Below, piece by piece: positions 54,131 through 64,000 of a DNA stretch of 64,000 bases. The DNA is taken from NCBI GenBank assembly GCA_947095585.1, contig OX352762.1, positions 31,596,669 to 31,660,668 on the forward strand, read 5' to 3'. The notes under the pieces are model-generated. The model saw only the letters and a program-made list of their open reading frames with translations. It was not told where the DNA came from and made no database searches. Within the stretch, counting starts at the first letter, position 1, and every line of letters begins with the position of its first letter. This DNA is from Nephrocerus scutellatus. Taxonomy: Eukaryota > Arthropoda > Insecta > Diptera > Pipunculidae. Made by a program: the position numbers and the translations under genes.

Positions 54131-55780
54131 TATTAATTTCGTATTAATTAAATTTATTATAATTGGATTAAGCCTCCCCCAATATTTTCCATGTTTTGTT
54201 TTTTTTGGCTATTCTCTGTCGTTGGCTATTCTCTCCCATGTAGAGCTAACTTTTGTGATGTCGTCGCTCCAACGTTTAAGTTGTCTTCCTGTACTTCTTA
54301 TTCCATCTCTAGGAATCCATTGTGTTGCCTTCAGGGTCTATAGATCGTCTTTCAATATAGCTACATGACCAGCCCAGTTCCATTTTTGTTGTTTTGCCTT
54401 TGTGACTGTATCTGAGAAGTTTGTTATGTATTTAATTGACTCATTTCGTCTGGATATATTTAGAATAGTTCTTTCCATTGCCCTCTGAGTTATTGCTAAT
54501 TTCTGTACAGAATTTGCTGAGATGTTTGTATCATAACTATGGCGCACAAACTTGGACCATCAGTATTGTTGCGTCAGAGAGATATTTCCTTGTGGTTGGG
54601 CTAAGTTTCAAATCAAAGATATTTTTATGTTCCCAAAACTGTTTCCAGCTATTTGAAATCCTTCGTTCTATTTCATTTTCTTCTTTATTTTCCAGCGAAA
54701 TCAGTTGGTCTAGATAAATGTAATCATTAACATATTCTATAGACTTATTATTGACTTTGATGTCTTCTTTTTGGCCTAGAGTCTAGGCCCTAGACTAATT
54801 AGTTTCGTTTTGTCTGTGTTCATTGTACGACCCGCCGTGATACATGTTCCATCTAAATCGTGTACCATTTTCTTCATGTCATCTATTGCGGTTGTAACGA
54901 GTACAATATCATCTGTAAATCTCAGATTATTTAGATATTTTCCATATATTTTTAGTCCTAATGAATCCCATTTAATTGATCTAAAAATGTCTTCTAAAAC
55001 TGCAGAGAAAAATGCCGGAGAGAGCGGATCACCTTGTCTAACTCCTCGCCCTATTTTCAAGATTCTTCCTTTGCTTTCCAAAGATACTCTAGCAGTTGCA
55101 TTTGTTTAAATATTTTTGAGTATTCTAATTATCTTGTTGCTTATGCCTTGATTTTTAAGTTATTTCCAGATTACCACATGCTCTACTGTATCGAATGCCT
55201 TATTAAATTCTACGAATGCCAAACTTAGGTTCTGTTTATACTCCTTACACTTTTCGATTACTTGGTTGACTGTTTGCAGGTGGTACGTAGTGCTAAAACC
55301 TTGGCGAAAGCCAGCCTGCTCTCTTGGTTGTTGTTGTTGTTCTGATTCTACGAAAAATGCATTTTGCAAAAACTTTGTAAATAACCGATACCAAGCTTTG
55401 GGGTTTTTATGCAAAAGAATAATAGTAAATTCTTTCCATTGTTTTTGAATTTGCTCTAACGACTAAGGACTAATTTTTCTTTTCCTATTTTAAGCATTTC
55501 CGCTTTTATTTTATCATTTCCGCAACTCTGTCCATTTGACAGTTCTTTTATTGATACCTCAATTTCAGATGGCATAAAAGTGAGTAATTCTTCCTCATTG
55601 TCGTCTAAATAAACTGATTCATTTTGCGTTTGTATCAAGCTTAGTTTTGAGGTGTAAAGTGATTCAAAAAATTGAGTGGCTATATTATTAATTCCTTGTC
55701 TGTTTTGCATGCTTTTGTTGTTTTTTGTTATGTATGTTTTTTATTGATTTGGTTTCTTCTATAATTTGTTTGATTACCCG

Positions 55781-56034
55781 GTGGGCGCCGTGGCTCAGTG
55801 GAAATGAGCATGGCTACTGAGTTTGGGGTTCGTGGTTCGAATCCCAGTAACACCAAAAAAGTATTTTTCATGGTGTCCCACCTCTCGCGAATGGGTAACA
55901 AACGTCTACGGCCTTAAATTGTAGGTTCCTTCCGTTTGTGTGCAAAAATATACATGCTCAACACGAATGGTTGCGAGAAGCTAGGCCTTAGACCGCAATG
56001 GTCTGTCGTGCCGAATATTATTATTATTATTATA
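55781..56034 (+). mobile_element. tRNA-derived SINE copy, internally deleted
   Basis: A box TGGCTCAGTGG (55791-55801), B box GGTTCGAATCC (55834-55844), tail ATTATTATTATT ending about 56034. It lacks roughly 50 bp of the body present at 53680-53760. Inserted in the RTE-like LINE. Confidence 0.92.
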
Positions 56035-56185
56035 ATCCTGGCTATCTTTTTGTGTCGCTTGCTTGCAGTATTTTTTAAGTTGACAAAGTTTGTGTCCCTC
56101 TCTGTGCTTGTAAGTTCGATTTTTTGCCGTAAAGTTTCTCTTTCTTTGATAAGATACTTCGTAGTTTCTGTAAGTTTGTCTGTTC

Positions 56186-57105
56186 TTAAATTCTCTATAT
56201 TAACTTCGCGTGCACGTGGCTGGGTGGTTGGGTGGCTGGCTGGTCAGATTTTCTGATCAATTTTTAACCCACTTCCCAAAGGCCGATTTTATTGAAATTT
56301 TGCACACATGTATATTTCCGGTGACATTACTTTCTATAAAAATCCCTCGGCCCCGCCTGGGTCGGGAGGGCACCCATACAAATTTTATGAAAAAAGTTCC
56401 AGATTTTCTTCAAATTTTATACGCATGTGTATCTCCGATGGACAAAACTTTTTGTAAATTTTTTGAAGCGATCGTGCCCGGTGGTCGGGGGGCTCCCTTA
56501 CAATTTTTTTTAAATTATTTTTTTTAACGAACTTCCTAAATCCCGATTTTCCTGAAATTTTGTACACATGTGTATTTCCGGTGACAAAACTTTCTTTTAA
56601 AATTTGGAAGTGATCGAGCCCCGGGTTCGTGGGGCTCCCATACAAATTGAAAATAAAAATTACCCAAATTTTACAAATTTTACACACATGTGTATACCCA
56701 AAAAACAATACTTCTTCTTCTAAAATTTGGTAGTGATCGGGCGGGTGATTTTTATTTATTATTATTGATGTCGTTTTTTGTTGTCGATGTCAACTTACAG
56801 ATAGAACAACAAGTTTTCACAATATGCTGTCATTTGGCGTTTTCATAAATTAGTTCAGAGCAGTCAAAGAGTTTTCAAGAAAAATGCTCGTGTTTCTTAT
56901 TTGCTCAGAGTATGAGCGTGCTCTAAGTGCTCAGAATAAAATGATCTGAAGCATTTTCAAATTTGACATCTGATGTCAAATGTCTCTTTCGATGATTTTC
57001 TCCTACAATAAAAAAAAATGACCCAGGATCGAGAGCTCCCATATCCATTTCTGCAATTAGAGAATTTAGATGAAAAATTTTAATTTTTATGGGTTGTTTT
57101 TTTTT
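56186..57105 (+). repeat. Interspersed repeat copy E (full length)
   Basis: Starts TTAAATTCTCTATATTAACT and ends AGAGAATTTAGATGAA...ATGGGTTGTTTTTT. Matches 41-936 in reverse orientation. Contains GGTTGGGTGGCTGGCTGG near the start (the microsatellite part). Confidence 0.82.
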
Positions 57106-57413
57106 AGTTGAATTTTTCAGAAAATAGTTTTCTGCTGCATTAAGAATTCCAATTGGTCATATGCTTTCTGCAGATTGGATTTATCGAGGACGTCCCATCT
57201 GCAGTTTTGCTCGAGATTTTCCAGATATAAACGAATACTTTTTTCGTCCAACACTCTTGGTATGTCTCTTTGTAGTATCTGTGATACGCTTTGCTCTTAT
57301 GATTGATTTTAAATGAGCCTCTTACCAGCCTGTGGTCACTGTCAAAGGCAAGGTTGTTTATGACCGACACATTTTGAAGAATCGACATTTAGAATTATAA
57401 AATCCATTTCATT

Positions 57414-58075
57414 TTTAAATTCTCTATATTAACTTCACGTGCACATGGCTGGCTGGCTGGCTGGTCAGATTTTCTGATCAATTTTTAACCAACTTCCCAT
57501 AGCCCGATTTTATTGAAATTTTGCACACATGTATATTTCTTGTGACAATACTCTATCTATTATATTCTATTAAAATTTGTGGCCCTCGGACCACAAATGT
57601 GTATCTTCGATGGAAAACACTTTTTGTAAAAATTTCAGTAAGCGGGCAGCGGGATCGGGGGGTTCCCATATACATTTTTTCCCCCATATAGCGACATCAT
57701 ATCATTTCATACTATAATGACTGTGTTCTGTGTGCGCTGATGAGTGATGCAATGTAGGCAGCGCTGCGAATTTACGATTAGGGTTGTTTTGTTGTTGCGT
57801 TGCATCAGAGAGCAGAGAGTATAGAGAATTTGTGTTTTGTACAATATTACAAGTATATGAAGAACTGGTTTCGCACCCAACAGCTTTACAGGCTGTAAAT
57901 TACAGCTTAACTCAACTCAAAAGAAATAATTTTAGTGGTACTTCTACTTCGTGCGTCGTTGTGTGTACGTCGCACCAACCGTGCGCTGTGGCTGTTATGT
58001 TTTTATACCAAATGGGGAATTCACCACAAAATCGAATCTCCGATCAGAGAATTTACAAGAAAAATTTAAATTTTT
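57414..58075 (+). repeat. Interspersed repeat copy F
   Basis: Starts TTAAATTCTCTATATTAACT, has GGCTGGCTGGCTGG near 57447 and ends AGAGAATTTACAAGAA at about 58047-58062. A GC-richer middle segment (57700-57960) differs from copy E. Confidence 0.78.
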
Positions 58076-58803
58076 AACTTCGCGTGCCCGTGGCTGGCTG
58101 GCTGGTGAGATTTTCTGATCAATTTTTAACCCAAAGCCCAATTTTATTGAAATTTTGCACACATATATATTTCCAATACAATACTTTCTATTAAAATTTG
58201 AGGACCCTCGGACCTCGGGGTCGGAGGGCTCCCATACAAATATTTTACAAAATGTACCCGATTGTCATTAAATTTTATACAAATGTGTATATCCGATGGA
58301 GACAAATGTTTGTAAAAATTTTGGAGACACCGGGCCCCGGGGTTGTATGGCTACATAAAAATTTTTAAAAAAAATTAACCCGACTTTCTTTAAATTTTAT
58401 ACATGTGTGTATCTCCGATGGACAACACCTATTGAAAAATTTTACAGACGCCGGGTCGTGGAGGCCTCATACAAATTAAAAATACAAATTAACCTGATTT
58501 TGGTAAAAAATTTTACACATGTGTATCTCCGAGGGACAAAACTTTTTGGAAATTTTTTGAGCGAATGGGCCCTGAGGCCCCAGGGGTGCCCGTATAAATT
58601 TTTTAAAAATTAGCTCGATTTTCTCAAAATTTTAAACATATGTGTATCTCCAGTAAGAATAGTTTTTGAAAAAATTTTGAAGTGAAAGGGGCTCTAACAT
58701 TAGTTTTTTCCAAATTAATCCGGTTCAAACTTTGCACACATATGTATCCCCTATTAAAGAATTTACATGAAAAATTTTAATTTTTATGGGTTGTTTTTTT
58801 TTT
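58076..58803 (+). repeat. Interspersed repeat copy G, head to tail with F
   Basis: Begins AACTTCGCGTGCCCGTGGCT directly after copy F and ends AGAATTTACATGAA...ATGGGTTGTTTTTT at 58758-58800. Contains several ACATGTGTATCTCCGATGG modules at 58280-58640. Confidence 0.78.
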
Positions 58804-59300
58804 GTTAAACAACTTTGCTTTGTTTTCCCAGATTCGATATCTGACTCGTTAGGCGTGTTGCCGTATCAACGTAAACCCAAAAGCCGGAGCTCTTCTAGAG
58901 CGTCAGAATACCGAATTGGTTTGAGGACTTTAGAAATTAAAACTCTATGTTTTGAGTTCAGAGTTAGACGTAAAAGTGATTTTATTCAGTACATTTTCTT
59001 GTCTTTTTTATACAAACATAATAGTTCGATTTTCGACTATACATCGACTCTGGAATGCTTACTCATCGATATTCCTATTTTCCGTTATATCGCTTTATTA
59101 GCTTAATGTATGTACGTATTTAATATATGACTGACCGCGTCTAGTGGGAATTTTTTGGGTTCGCTCGCCTGTGCTGCTGCGTTGACATATTTATTTCCAC
59201 AAGCGAACGACCTCATTAGTTCATTAGAATTTCCATACAAATTTAAAAAAAAAAAAAAACCCGATTTTCTTTATATTTTATACGCAAAACATCTCTTTTT
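58804..59300. other. No gene recognised
   Basis: An open frame at 58786-59106 shows no recognisable domain. A repeat-like phrase (CCCGATTTTCTTTATATTTT) follows near 59260. Confidence 0.4.
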
Positions 59301-59307
59301 TCTTTCT

Positions 59308-60192
59308 TTATGTCCTGTATCCCCTTGTGGGTCCTAGGGCCTCTACTACGCCTACGCGCCATCGCGTGCGGTTCCTGGCAATAAGCTTCAGCTCTCTCCA
59401 ACTCTTCCCCAATTGCCGTGCCTCCTCCTCAACTGTTCTGCGCCATGTATTTCTCGGACGACCCGTTTTTCTACCATCCTGAGATAACGGGTTCCATTGC
59501 ATTGCGTAGTTTGCTATGGAACTGTCGCCTTTTCGGAGTGTATGACCAATCCACTGCCACTTCCGTCGTTGGATGGTTGTGCCTATTGGTTCCTGACCCG
59601 TTCTCTGGTAAAGATGTTCGTTAGAGATACGATTAGGCCAGAAAACCTTTAAGATGTTCCGTAGGCACCTATTTACGAATGTTTGTAATCTTTTTGTGAT
59701 AGTAGCGGTCACCTTCCAAGTGCTGCACCCATACAACAGCACAGATTCAACATTTGAGCGGAACAGCCGCAGCTTGGTGTTTAAGCTGACCGCATTGCTT
59801 CGCCATATCATGGACATCATTCCAAACACCGATTTTGCTTTGCCGATTCGGTTGACAATGTCCTGTTCGGTTCCACCTTCGGTCGAGACACTACTCCCAA
59901 GATATTGGAAACTCTCTACTCTCTCTACCGGCTGTCCAGCAATGTTAACATGAGTAAGTGAGTAAGTGCCGAGGTTGATGATTTTGGTTTTGGCAGTATT
60001 AATCTTCAAACCCGCAACATTTGCCTCCTTCTCCACATTTGTTGTCATTTGGTGCAGCTCCATAATTCTGTGTGAGAGTAAACAAAAGTCTTCAGCATAA
60101 TCCAGATGTTTGAGTTGAGATGTAAGAGTCCAACGAATTCCTCCTCCTGAACAGTAGGTGCAGTGGTGACCGGAATTCAACGCACTGTTCAA
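59308..60192 (-). pseudogene. RTE-like LINE ORF, C-terminal half after a deletion
   Basis: A 294-residue frame covering RT palm to C-terminus: LDYAEDFCLLSHR (the active-site YADD is YAED), VESFQYLGSSVSTEGGTEQD, VLLYGCSTWKV, and RRKWQWIGHTLRKGD near the end. It overlaps the N-terminal ORF in another frame (60092-60192), because a deletion of roughly 120 RT residues fused the halves out of frame. The upstream catalytic Asp region of the RT (FIDFEKAFDS type) is gone. Confidence 0.87.
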
Positions 60193-62059
60193 TAATGATC
60201 CGCAGGGTGTTTATGTGGTCTACACAGGAGGATCCAGTGCGGAAACCTGCTTGTTCGGCATCGAGTGTATCTTCCAGATGTTCCTTAATACGCTCAAGTA
60301 CTACTTTGGCTATTACTTTTGCAATTGCAGGGAGAACGCAAATGCCTCTCCAGTTTTCGCACTCCATAAGACTACCTTTTTTAGGAAGCTTGACAATCAT
60401 TCCCTTCTTCCACTCATCAGGGAATCTTTCCACCTCCCAAGCTCTCTCTACAAGAGGATATAAAAGCTCTGCTGATGTCGTTGGAGCTGCACGCAGAAGC
60501 TCTGCGGGTATACCATCTAGTCCTACCGACTTGTTGTTCTTTAGTCCGTTAATCGCGGTAGCGATCTCGTCTTTACTAGGAGTTGAGGTGCGAATTCGGG
60601 AAATTGTTACTTCCGGCAGCTCCGTTTGATTTAGGTGCATATCGTTAGCAAATACACGGTTAAGGACCGTAGAGAAATGCTCCTTCCATCGCTTGAGCTG
60701 ATCCTCATCTGAAACGAGTACGGCACCATCTAGGCCTTTCACCGGATGTTGGCTAGAGCGGTGACCACCTGTCAGCTCTTTGGTGATTCTTGAAAACGGT
60801 TCTGCTATCGCACCTGCTCGCTGCTTCCTCTGCTTCTGAGGCCAGGTTGTTAATATAGTTCTGTCACGCTTGTCACGTCTTACACTACGCTGCACTTCTC
60901 TCATTTTTCTTCGATACATGGACTCTAGCTCGCTCCTCGCTGCTGCTGGGATATCTACAATACGAGATTTAAGTAGCTTACGTTCTTCAATCCGCCTCCA
61001 GGTATCTTCGGTAAGCCACGTGCTGTGCCTTGCCTGTTTTCTACCAACAATACTTTCCGCTCCAGATGTGAAAACATTTTGCACAGCCTTCCAATGCTCC
61101 TGGATGGTTGTTGGCAGTGAGCTGCTGATTGCTTCCACTCCTTGCGATAAATGATCCCTTAATTGCTGGCGTACTGTGGGGATCTTTAGCCGGTCGATGT
61201 TATACCTAGGCATTCGGATGACATTGCGGATTCTATGAACTGATGCAGTAAGTAACTGGACAGTAGATACCATAAGGTGATGATCACGTACCATACCCAT
61301 GTCGGCTCCTCGTCTGTTTCGGACGTCTAACAGACAGCTCCTAAAACGTCGGATGATCGCCATATGGTCGATTTGGTGGGATGATGATTGCCTGTCAGTT
61401 GACACCCAGCTGACCTTGTGGCATGTCTTATGCTCAAACTTGGTGCCTCCTATGACAAGGTTGTTGGTGTTGCAGAAATCAACAAATCTTTCACCATTGT
61501 CATTTCGTTCGCCGAGGCCGTGCTTCCCAATCACATGCTTGAGTCCTTCATTGTCGTTGCCAACCTTGGAATTCAAGTCCCCCATCACGATGACGATATC
61601 TCCGTTCAGCTTGGCGTTGAATACAGCGTTTAGTTGACTGTAGAAGTTGTCCTTTTCATCCTCAGTCGAGGGATTCGTTGGGGCGTAGCACTGTATGATC
61701 GTGACGCGCCGTACTCTAGTCCGAAATCTGAACGATAAGATCCTATCACTATGCGGGTGCCAGGAAATTAGGCCTCTACGTGCTGTTGGCGTTAGCAGCA
61801 GACCCACTTCAGATTCACGGGGACTGCCAGAGGGTTTGCCAGAGTAGAGTAGCACAGTGTTACACGTTGGGGATTGGTACTCTCCCGCGTCGAACCATCT
61901 TACTTCACTCACTCCCAGTATGTCCATATTGTATCGAAGAAACTCACGTTCCAGTTGAAGAAATCTGGAATTTTGAGGTCCTTCACTCCCAGAGTCAAGG
62001 AGCGTCCTCACATTCCAGAAACCAATCTTAGTCTGGGTACAATAGCCAGCAATCGTCAT
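60092..62059 (-). pseudogene. RTE-like LINE ORF, endonuclease and start of RT
   Basis: A 655-residue open frame with no stop. Residues 1-250 form an APE-type endonuclease (KIGFWNVRTLL, LGVSEVRW, MGDLNSKVGNDNEG, HQIDHMA, then RDHHLMVSTVQLL for the catalytic SDH-type site, here RDHHL). A linker (about 250-430) and RT fingers follow (NNKSVGLDGIPAELLRAAP, WRGICVLPAIAKVIAKVVLE, EQAGFRTGSSCVDHINTL). After HLLF it leaves the RT sequence at a deletion junction near 60140. The endonuclease looks intact, so the element died by the RT deletion. Confidence 0.87.
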
Positions 62060-62329
62060 TATTCGATCATTACTTATCCGAGGCGTTGTTTCAGTTTCAG
62101 TAGTATTTTTCGGTACCGCAGGGTGCTAGCCCACGTTACCTAGACTAGAAACGCTAGACCGTTCGCACTTGCAGTTTTAGCCTACATGTATAAGGATTTA
62201 TACACATAGTTGCCCGGGGACCACCACGAGGAGGTAGAGTAAGCACTACATCACGAACTTGATTGTTGCGCTACTGGCCCAAACCAAGTTTTGAGCAGTC
62301 AAATCATCGCAATGCAGATCCCCAATCCC
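62060..62329 (-). other. Likely 5' UTR of the RTE-like LINE and junction
   Basis: Non-coding sequence upstream of the LINE ORF on the minus strand. The LINE's 5' limit and the LTR start of the next element both lie here, but I cannot place them exactly. Confidence 0.4.
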
Positions 62330-62501
62330 CCAATCACATAAAACATGCCACATAATTTTTTCCCAAATTCGGGTGCACCCTGTACCCACGCAGTGCAGCC
62401 AACAAGCGGATATGCAAGTAAAACGACAACAGCAACATCACGCCACCGGACTGGCCAATCACAGCGCAGCACTCCACGTAGAATTTTGCATGCAAAAATA
62501 G

Positions 62502-62509
62502 TATAAAAG
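62502..62509 (+). promoter_or_regulatory. TATA box in the second LTR
   Basis: TATAAAAG, with the first tandem array starting 18 bp downstream. Confidence 0.6.
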
Positions 62510-62527
62510 GGCAAGCACGCAAGACAC

Positions 62528-63035
62528 TCGCTGCCAACGTCGTCGTACAACGTAGCATCACTGTTTGATTAACCTGCGGGTTGCTACGTCGGTACAGTTC
62601 AGCCTATCGCTGCAATCGTTTTCTCTGCATTCGCTGCCAACGTCGTCGTACAACGTAGCATCACTGTTTGATTAACCTGCGGTTTGCTACGCCGGTACAG
62701 TTCAGCTTATCGCTGCAATCATTTTCTCTGCATTCGCTGCCAACGTCGTCGTACAACGTAGCATCACTGTTTGATTTAACCTGCGAGTTGCTACGTCGGT
62801 ATAGTCCAGCTTTTCGCTGTAATCGTTTTCTCTGCTTTCGCTGCCAACGTCGTCGTACAACGTAGCATCACTGTTTGATTAACCTGCGGGCTGCTATGTC
62901 GGTACAGTTTAGCTTTTCGCTGCAATCGTTTTCTCTGCTTTCGCTGCCAACGTCGTCGTACAACGTAGCATCACCGTTTGATTAACCTGCGGGTTCCTAC
63001 GTCGATACAGTTCAGCTTATCGCTGCAGTCTTCCG
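62528..63035 (+). repeat. ~103-bp tandem array, five units
   Basis: Units begin TCGCTGCCAACGTCGTCGTA at 62528, 62631, 62734, 62838 and 62941. Units differ by scattered substitutions, more than in the 75-bp array. Confidence 0.93.
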
Positions 63036-63069
63036 TGTAATACAAACACACCAACGTTTACACATTTAC

Positions 63070-63645
63070 AAAATCGCTCAGGACTCTCACTTGCCTCAGG
63101 CGGAGCACGGAAGCACGTCGCCCAGGATCTACGCTCGTCTAAGGCTACGCTTACGCATCGCTCATGACTCTCACTTGTCTCAGGCACACGCCAGCACGTC
63201 GCCCAGGATCTACGCTCGTCTTAGGCTAGCGCATCACTCAGGATTCACGCTCGTACAAGGCTAGCGCATCGCTCGGGATCTACGCTCGTCCAAGGCTAGC
63301 GCATCACTCAGGAATCACGCTCGTCCAAGGCTAGCGCATCGCTCAGGATTGACGCTCGTCTCATGCTAACGCTCACGCATAGCTCAGGAGTCACGCTCAT
63401 CTCAGGCTAACACTCACGCATCGGTCAGGGTGCACGCTCATCTCAGGCTAATGCTCACGCATCACTCAGGAGTCACGATCATCTCAGGCTAACGCTTACG
63501 CATCGCTCAGGAGTCACGCTCATCTCAGGCTAACACTCACGCATCGCTCAGGATTCACGATAGTCTCAGGGTCACACGCACGCATCGCTTAGGAGTCACG
63601 ATCGTCTTAGGCCCACAATCACGAATCGCTCAGGATCATCATCAC
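63070..63645 (+). repeat. ~40-bp degenerate tandem array
   Basis: About 14 diverged units of the pattern CGCATCGCTCAGGA followed by (T)CACGCTCGTCTCAGGCTAA, with unit lengths of about 35-46 bp. Confidence 0.85.
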
Positions 63646-63798
63646 ACAGGATCACACCTTTGAAAGAATACAATTTAAGAAATAAAGACTGAATACAACT
63701 ATAAGTCCCACAAAAGTATAAATTTATTGTAACGACCCGCTTTTCTCTGAACTCTGGTCACGCTGAGTTTACCCCGGCTGAGAAAACTCCGTTACAAT

Positions 63799-63816
63799 TG
63801 GCACCCGAGCAGGGAC
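63799..63816 (+). promoter_or_regulatory. Primer-binding site of the second element
   Basis: TGGCACCCGAGCAGGGAC; one base differs from the first element. Confidence 0.82.
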
Positions 63817-63890
63817 TCTTCGATAACGTAAAACTAAAGAAAATAAAATTAACATATACTTTTGAGCAATAGAAAATTACAAAAGACAAG

Positions 63891-64000
63891 ATGGTCAAGA
63901 CTAGCTGGGTGTACACGCTGTCGGAAGAAGAGTTACAAACATATGTGACCGAGTTCCGGCTGGATGCGAGCGGTGGATTAGACGAGTTGAAGAAGCGCTT
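63891..64000 (+). CDS. gag start of the second gypsy element (cut by window edge)
   Basis: Begins MVKTSWVYTLSEEELQTYVT and continues to the window edge in frame. It aligns with the first element's Gag start (MVKTSWIYTLSKEELKSYMS) at about 60-65% identity over the visible 36 residues, so the two belong to one lineage but are not recent copies. The same SAP-like spacing (LSEEELQTYVTEFRLDASGG) is seen. The rest of the element lies outside the window. Confidence 0.85.
   Translation, partial: MVKTSWVYTLSEEELQTYVTEFRLDASGGLDELKKR

Larger units (their letters stand above)
54131..57410 (-). pseudogene. RTE-like LINE, split by a SINE and an interspersed repeat
   Basis: Minus-strand pieces in order: endonuclease C-terminus (57140-57388, NNLAFDSDHRLVRGSF), RT fingers (55456-55710, MPSEIEVSIKELSNGQSCGN), RT palm (55160-55414, EQAGFRQGFSTTYHLQTV and FNKAFDTVEH), active site (54776-55081, GVRQGDPLSPAF and LRFTDDIVLV, with FTDD for FADD), and the terminal tail (54338-54547, KWNWAGHVAILKDDL). 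The SINE at 55781 and repeat copy at 56186-57105 lie between endonuclease and RT, which accounts for the gap. Several stops and shifts make it non-functional. Confidence 0.8.
62330..63796 (+). repeat. 5' LTR of a second, related gypsy element
   Basis: Ends CTCCGTTACA at 63796 followed by AT and a primer-binding site, exactly as in the first element. The beginning (ATGCCACATAATTTTTTCCC near 62345) resembles the start of the first element's LTR (TTTGCCACACAATTTTTTTC), but the exact left end is unclear. A TATA box lies at 62502-62509. The middle is two tandem arrays unrelated in sequence to the 75-bp array. Confidence 0.8.

Noticed and set aside
55781..55855. Functional tRNA gene
   Set aside because: The A and B boxes are present, but the acceptor stem does not pair well and the head is fused to a SINE body and tail in three copies.

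Overview
This window is dipteran (schizophoran fly) genomic DNA: AT-rich, intron-containing and dense in transposons. One host gene is recognisable, the Polycomb/Trithorax-group gene Additional sex combs (Asx). It lies on the + strand in six coding exons (3117-5997, 7179-7906, 7962-9266, 9334-9636, 28001-28148, 28237-28511), which join without frame conflict into about 1,879 residues. The protein has a DEUBAD domain near residues 254-382, long polyGln and polySer tracts, and a C-terminal atypical PHD finger. A tRNA-derived SINE family and the mix of other elements fit a fly outside the best-known Drosophila species, but I cannot name the species.

Layout. 1-3100 is upstream DNA: an interspersed repeat copy, an apparently perfect 219-bp tandem duplication, and possible 5' UTR sequence. 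3117-28511 is Asx. Its first intron holds an internally deleted mariner. Its fourth intron has grown to 18.4 kb of nested transposons: Tc1-like remnants, LINE pieces in both orientations, a Mag-like Ty3/gypsy element inside a ~99-bp minisatellite (5-bp target duplication GTGTC), the 3' end of one Helitron, and a complete but decayed Helitron (20482-26037) whose removal rebuilds the repeat it landed in. 28512-32290 is 3' UTR and AT-rich DNA without a recognised gene. 32300-40000 is a graveyard of LINEs (Jockey-like, LOA/R1-like, RTE-like), MITEs, a large palindrome, a PIF/Harbinger transposase fragment and a SINE.

40021-51384 is a large, young Ty3/gypsy element with ~2.7-kb LTRs. Each LTR carries 17 full copies of a 75-bp tandem repeat just downstream of a TATA box. 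In the place usually taken by env it has an intact ORF encoding a Ulp1/SENP-like (C48) cysteine protease with all catalytic residues present. gag and pol of this copy are broken by frameshifts and two TGA stops. A second, divergent element of the same lineage begins at about 62,330 and runs off the right edge; its LTR carries two different tandem arrays in the same position.

51385-62300 again holds interspersed repeats, LOA-like and RTE-like LINE remnants and two more SINE copies. A large RTE-like LINE (59308-62059, minus strand) retains its endonuclease but has lost the centre of its reverse transcriptase. The observations most worth following are the Ulp1-like ORF inside an LTR retrotransposon and the parallel tandem arrays in the transcribed part of the LTRs of two related elements.
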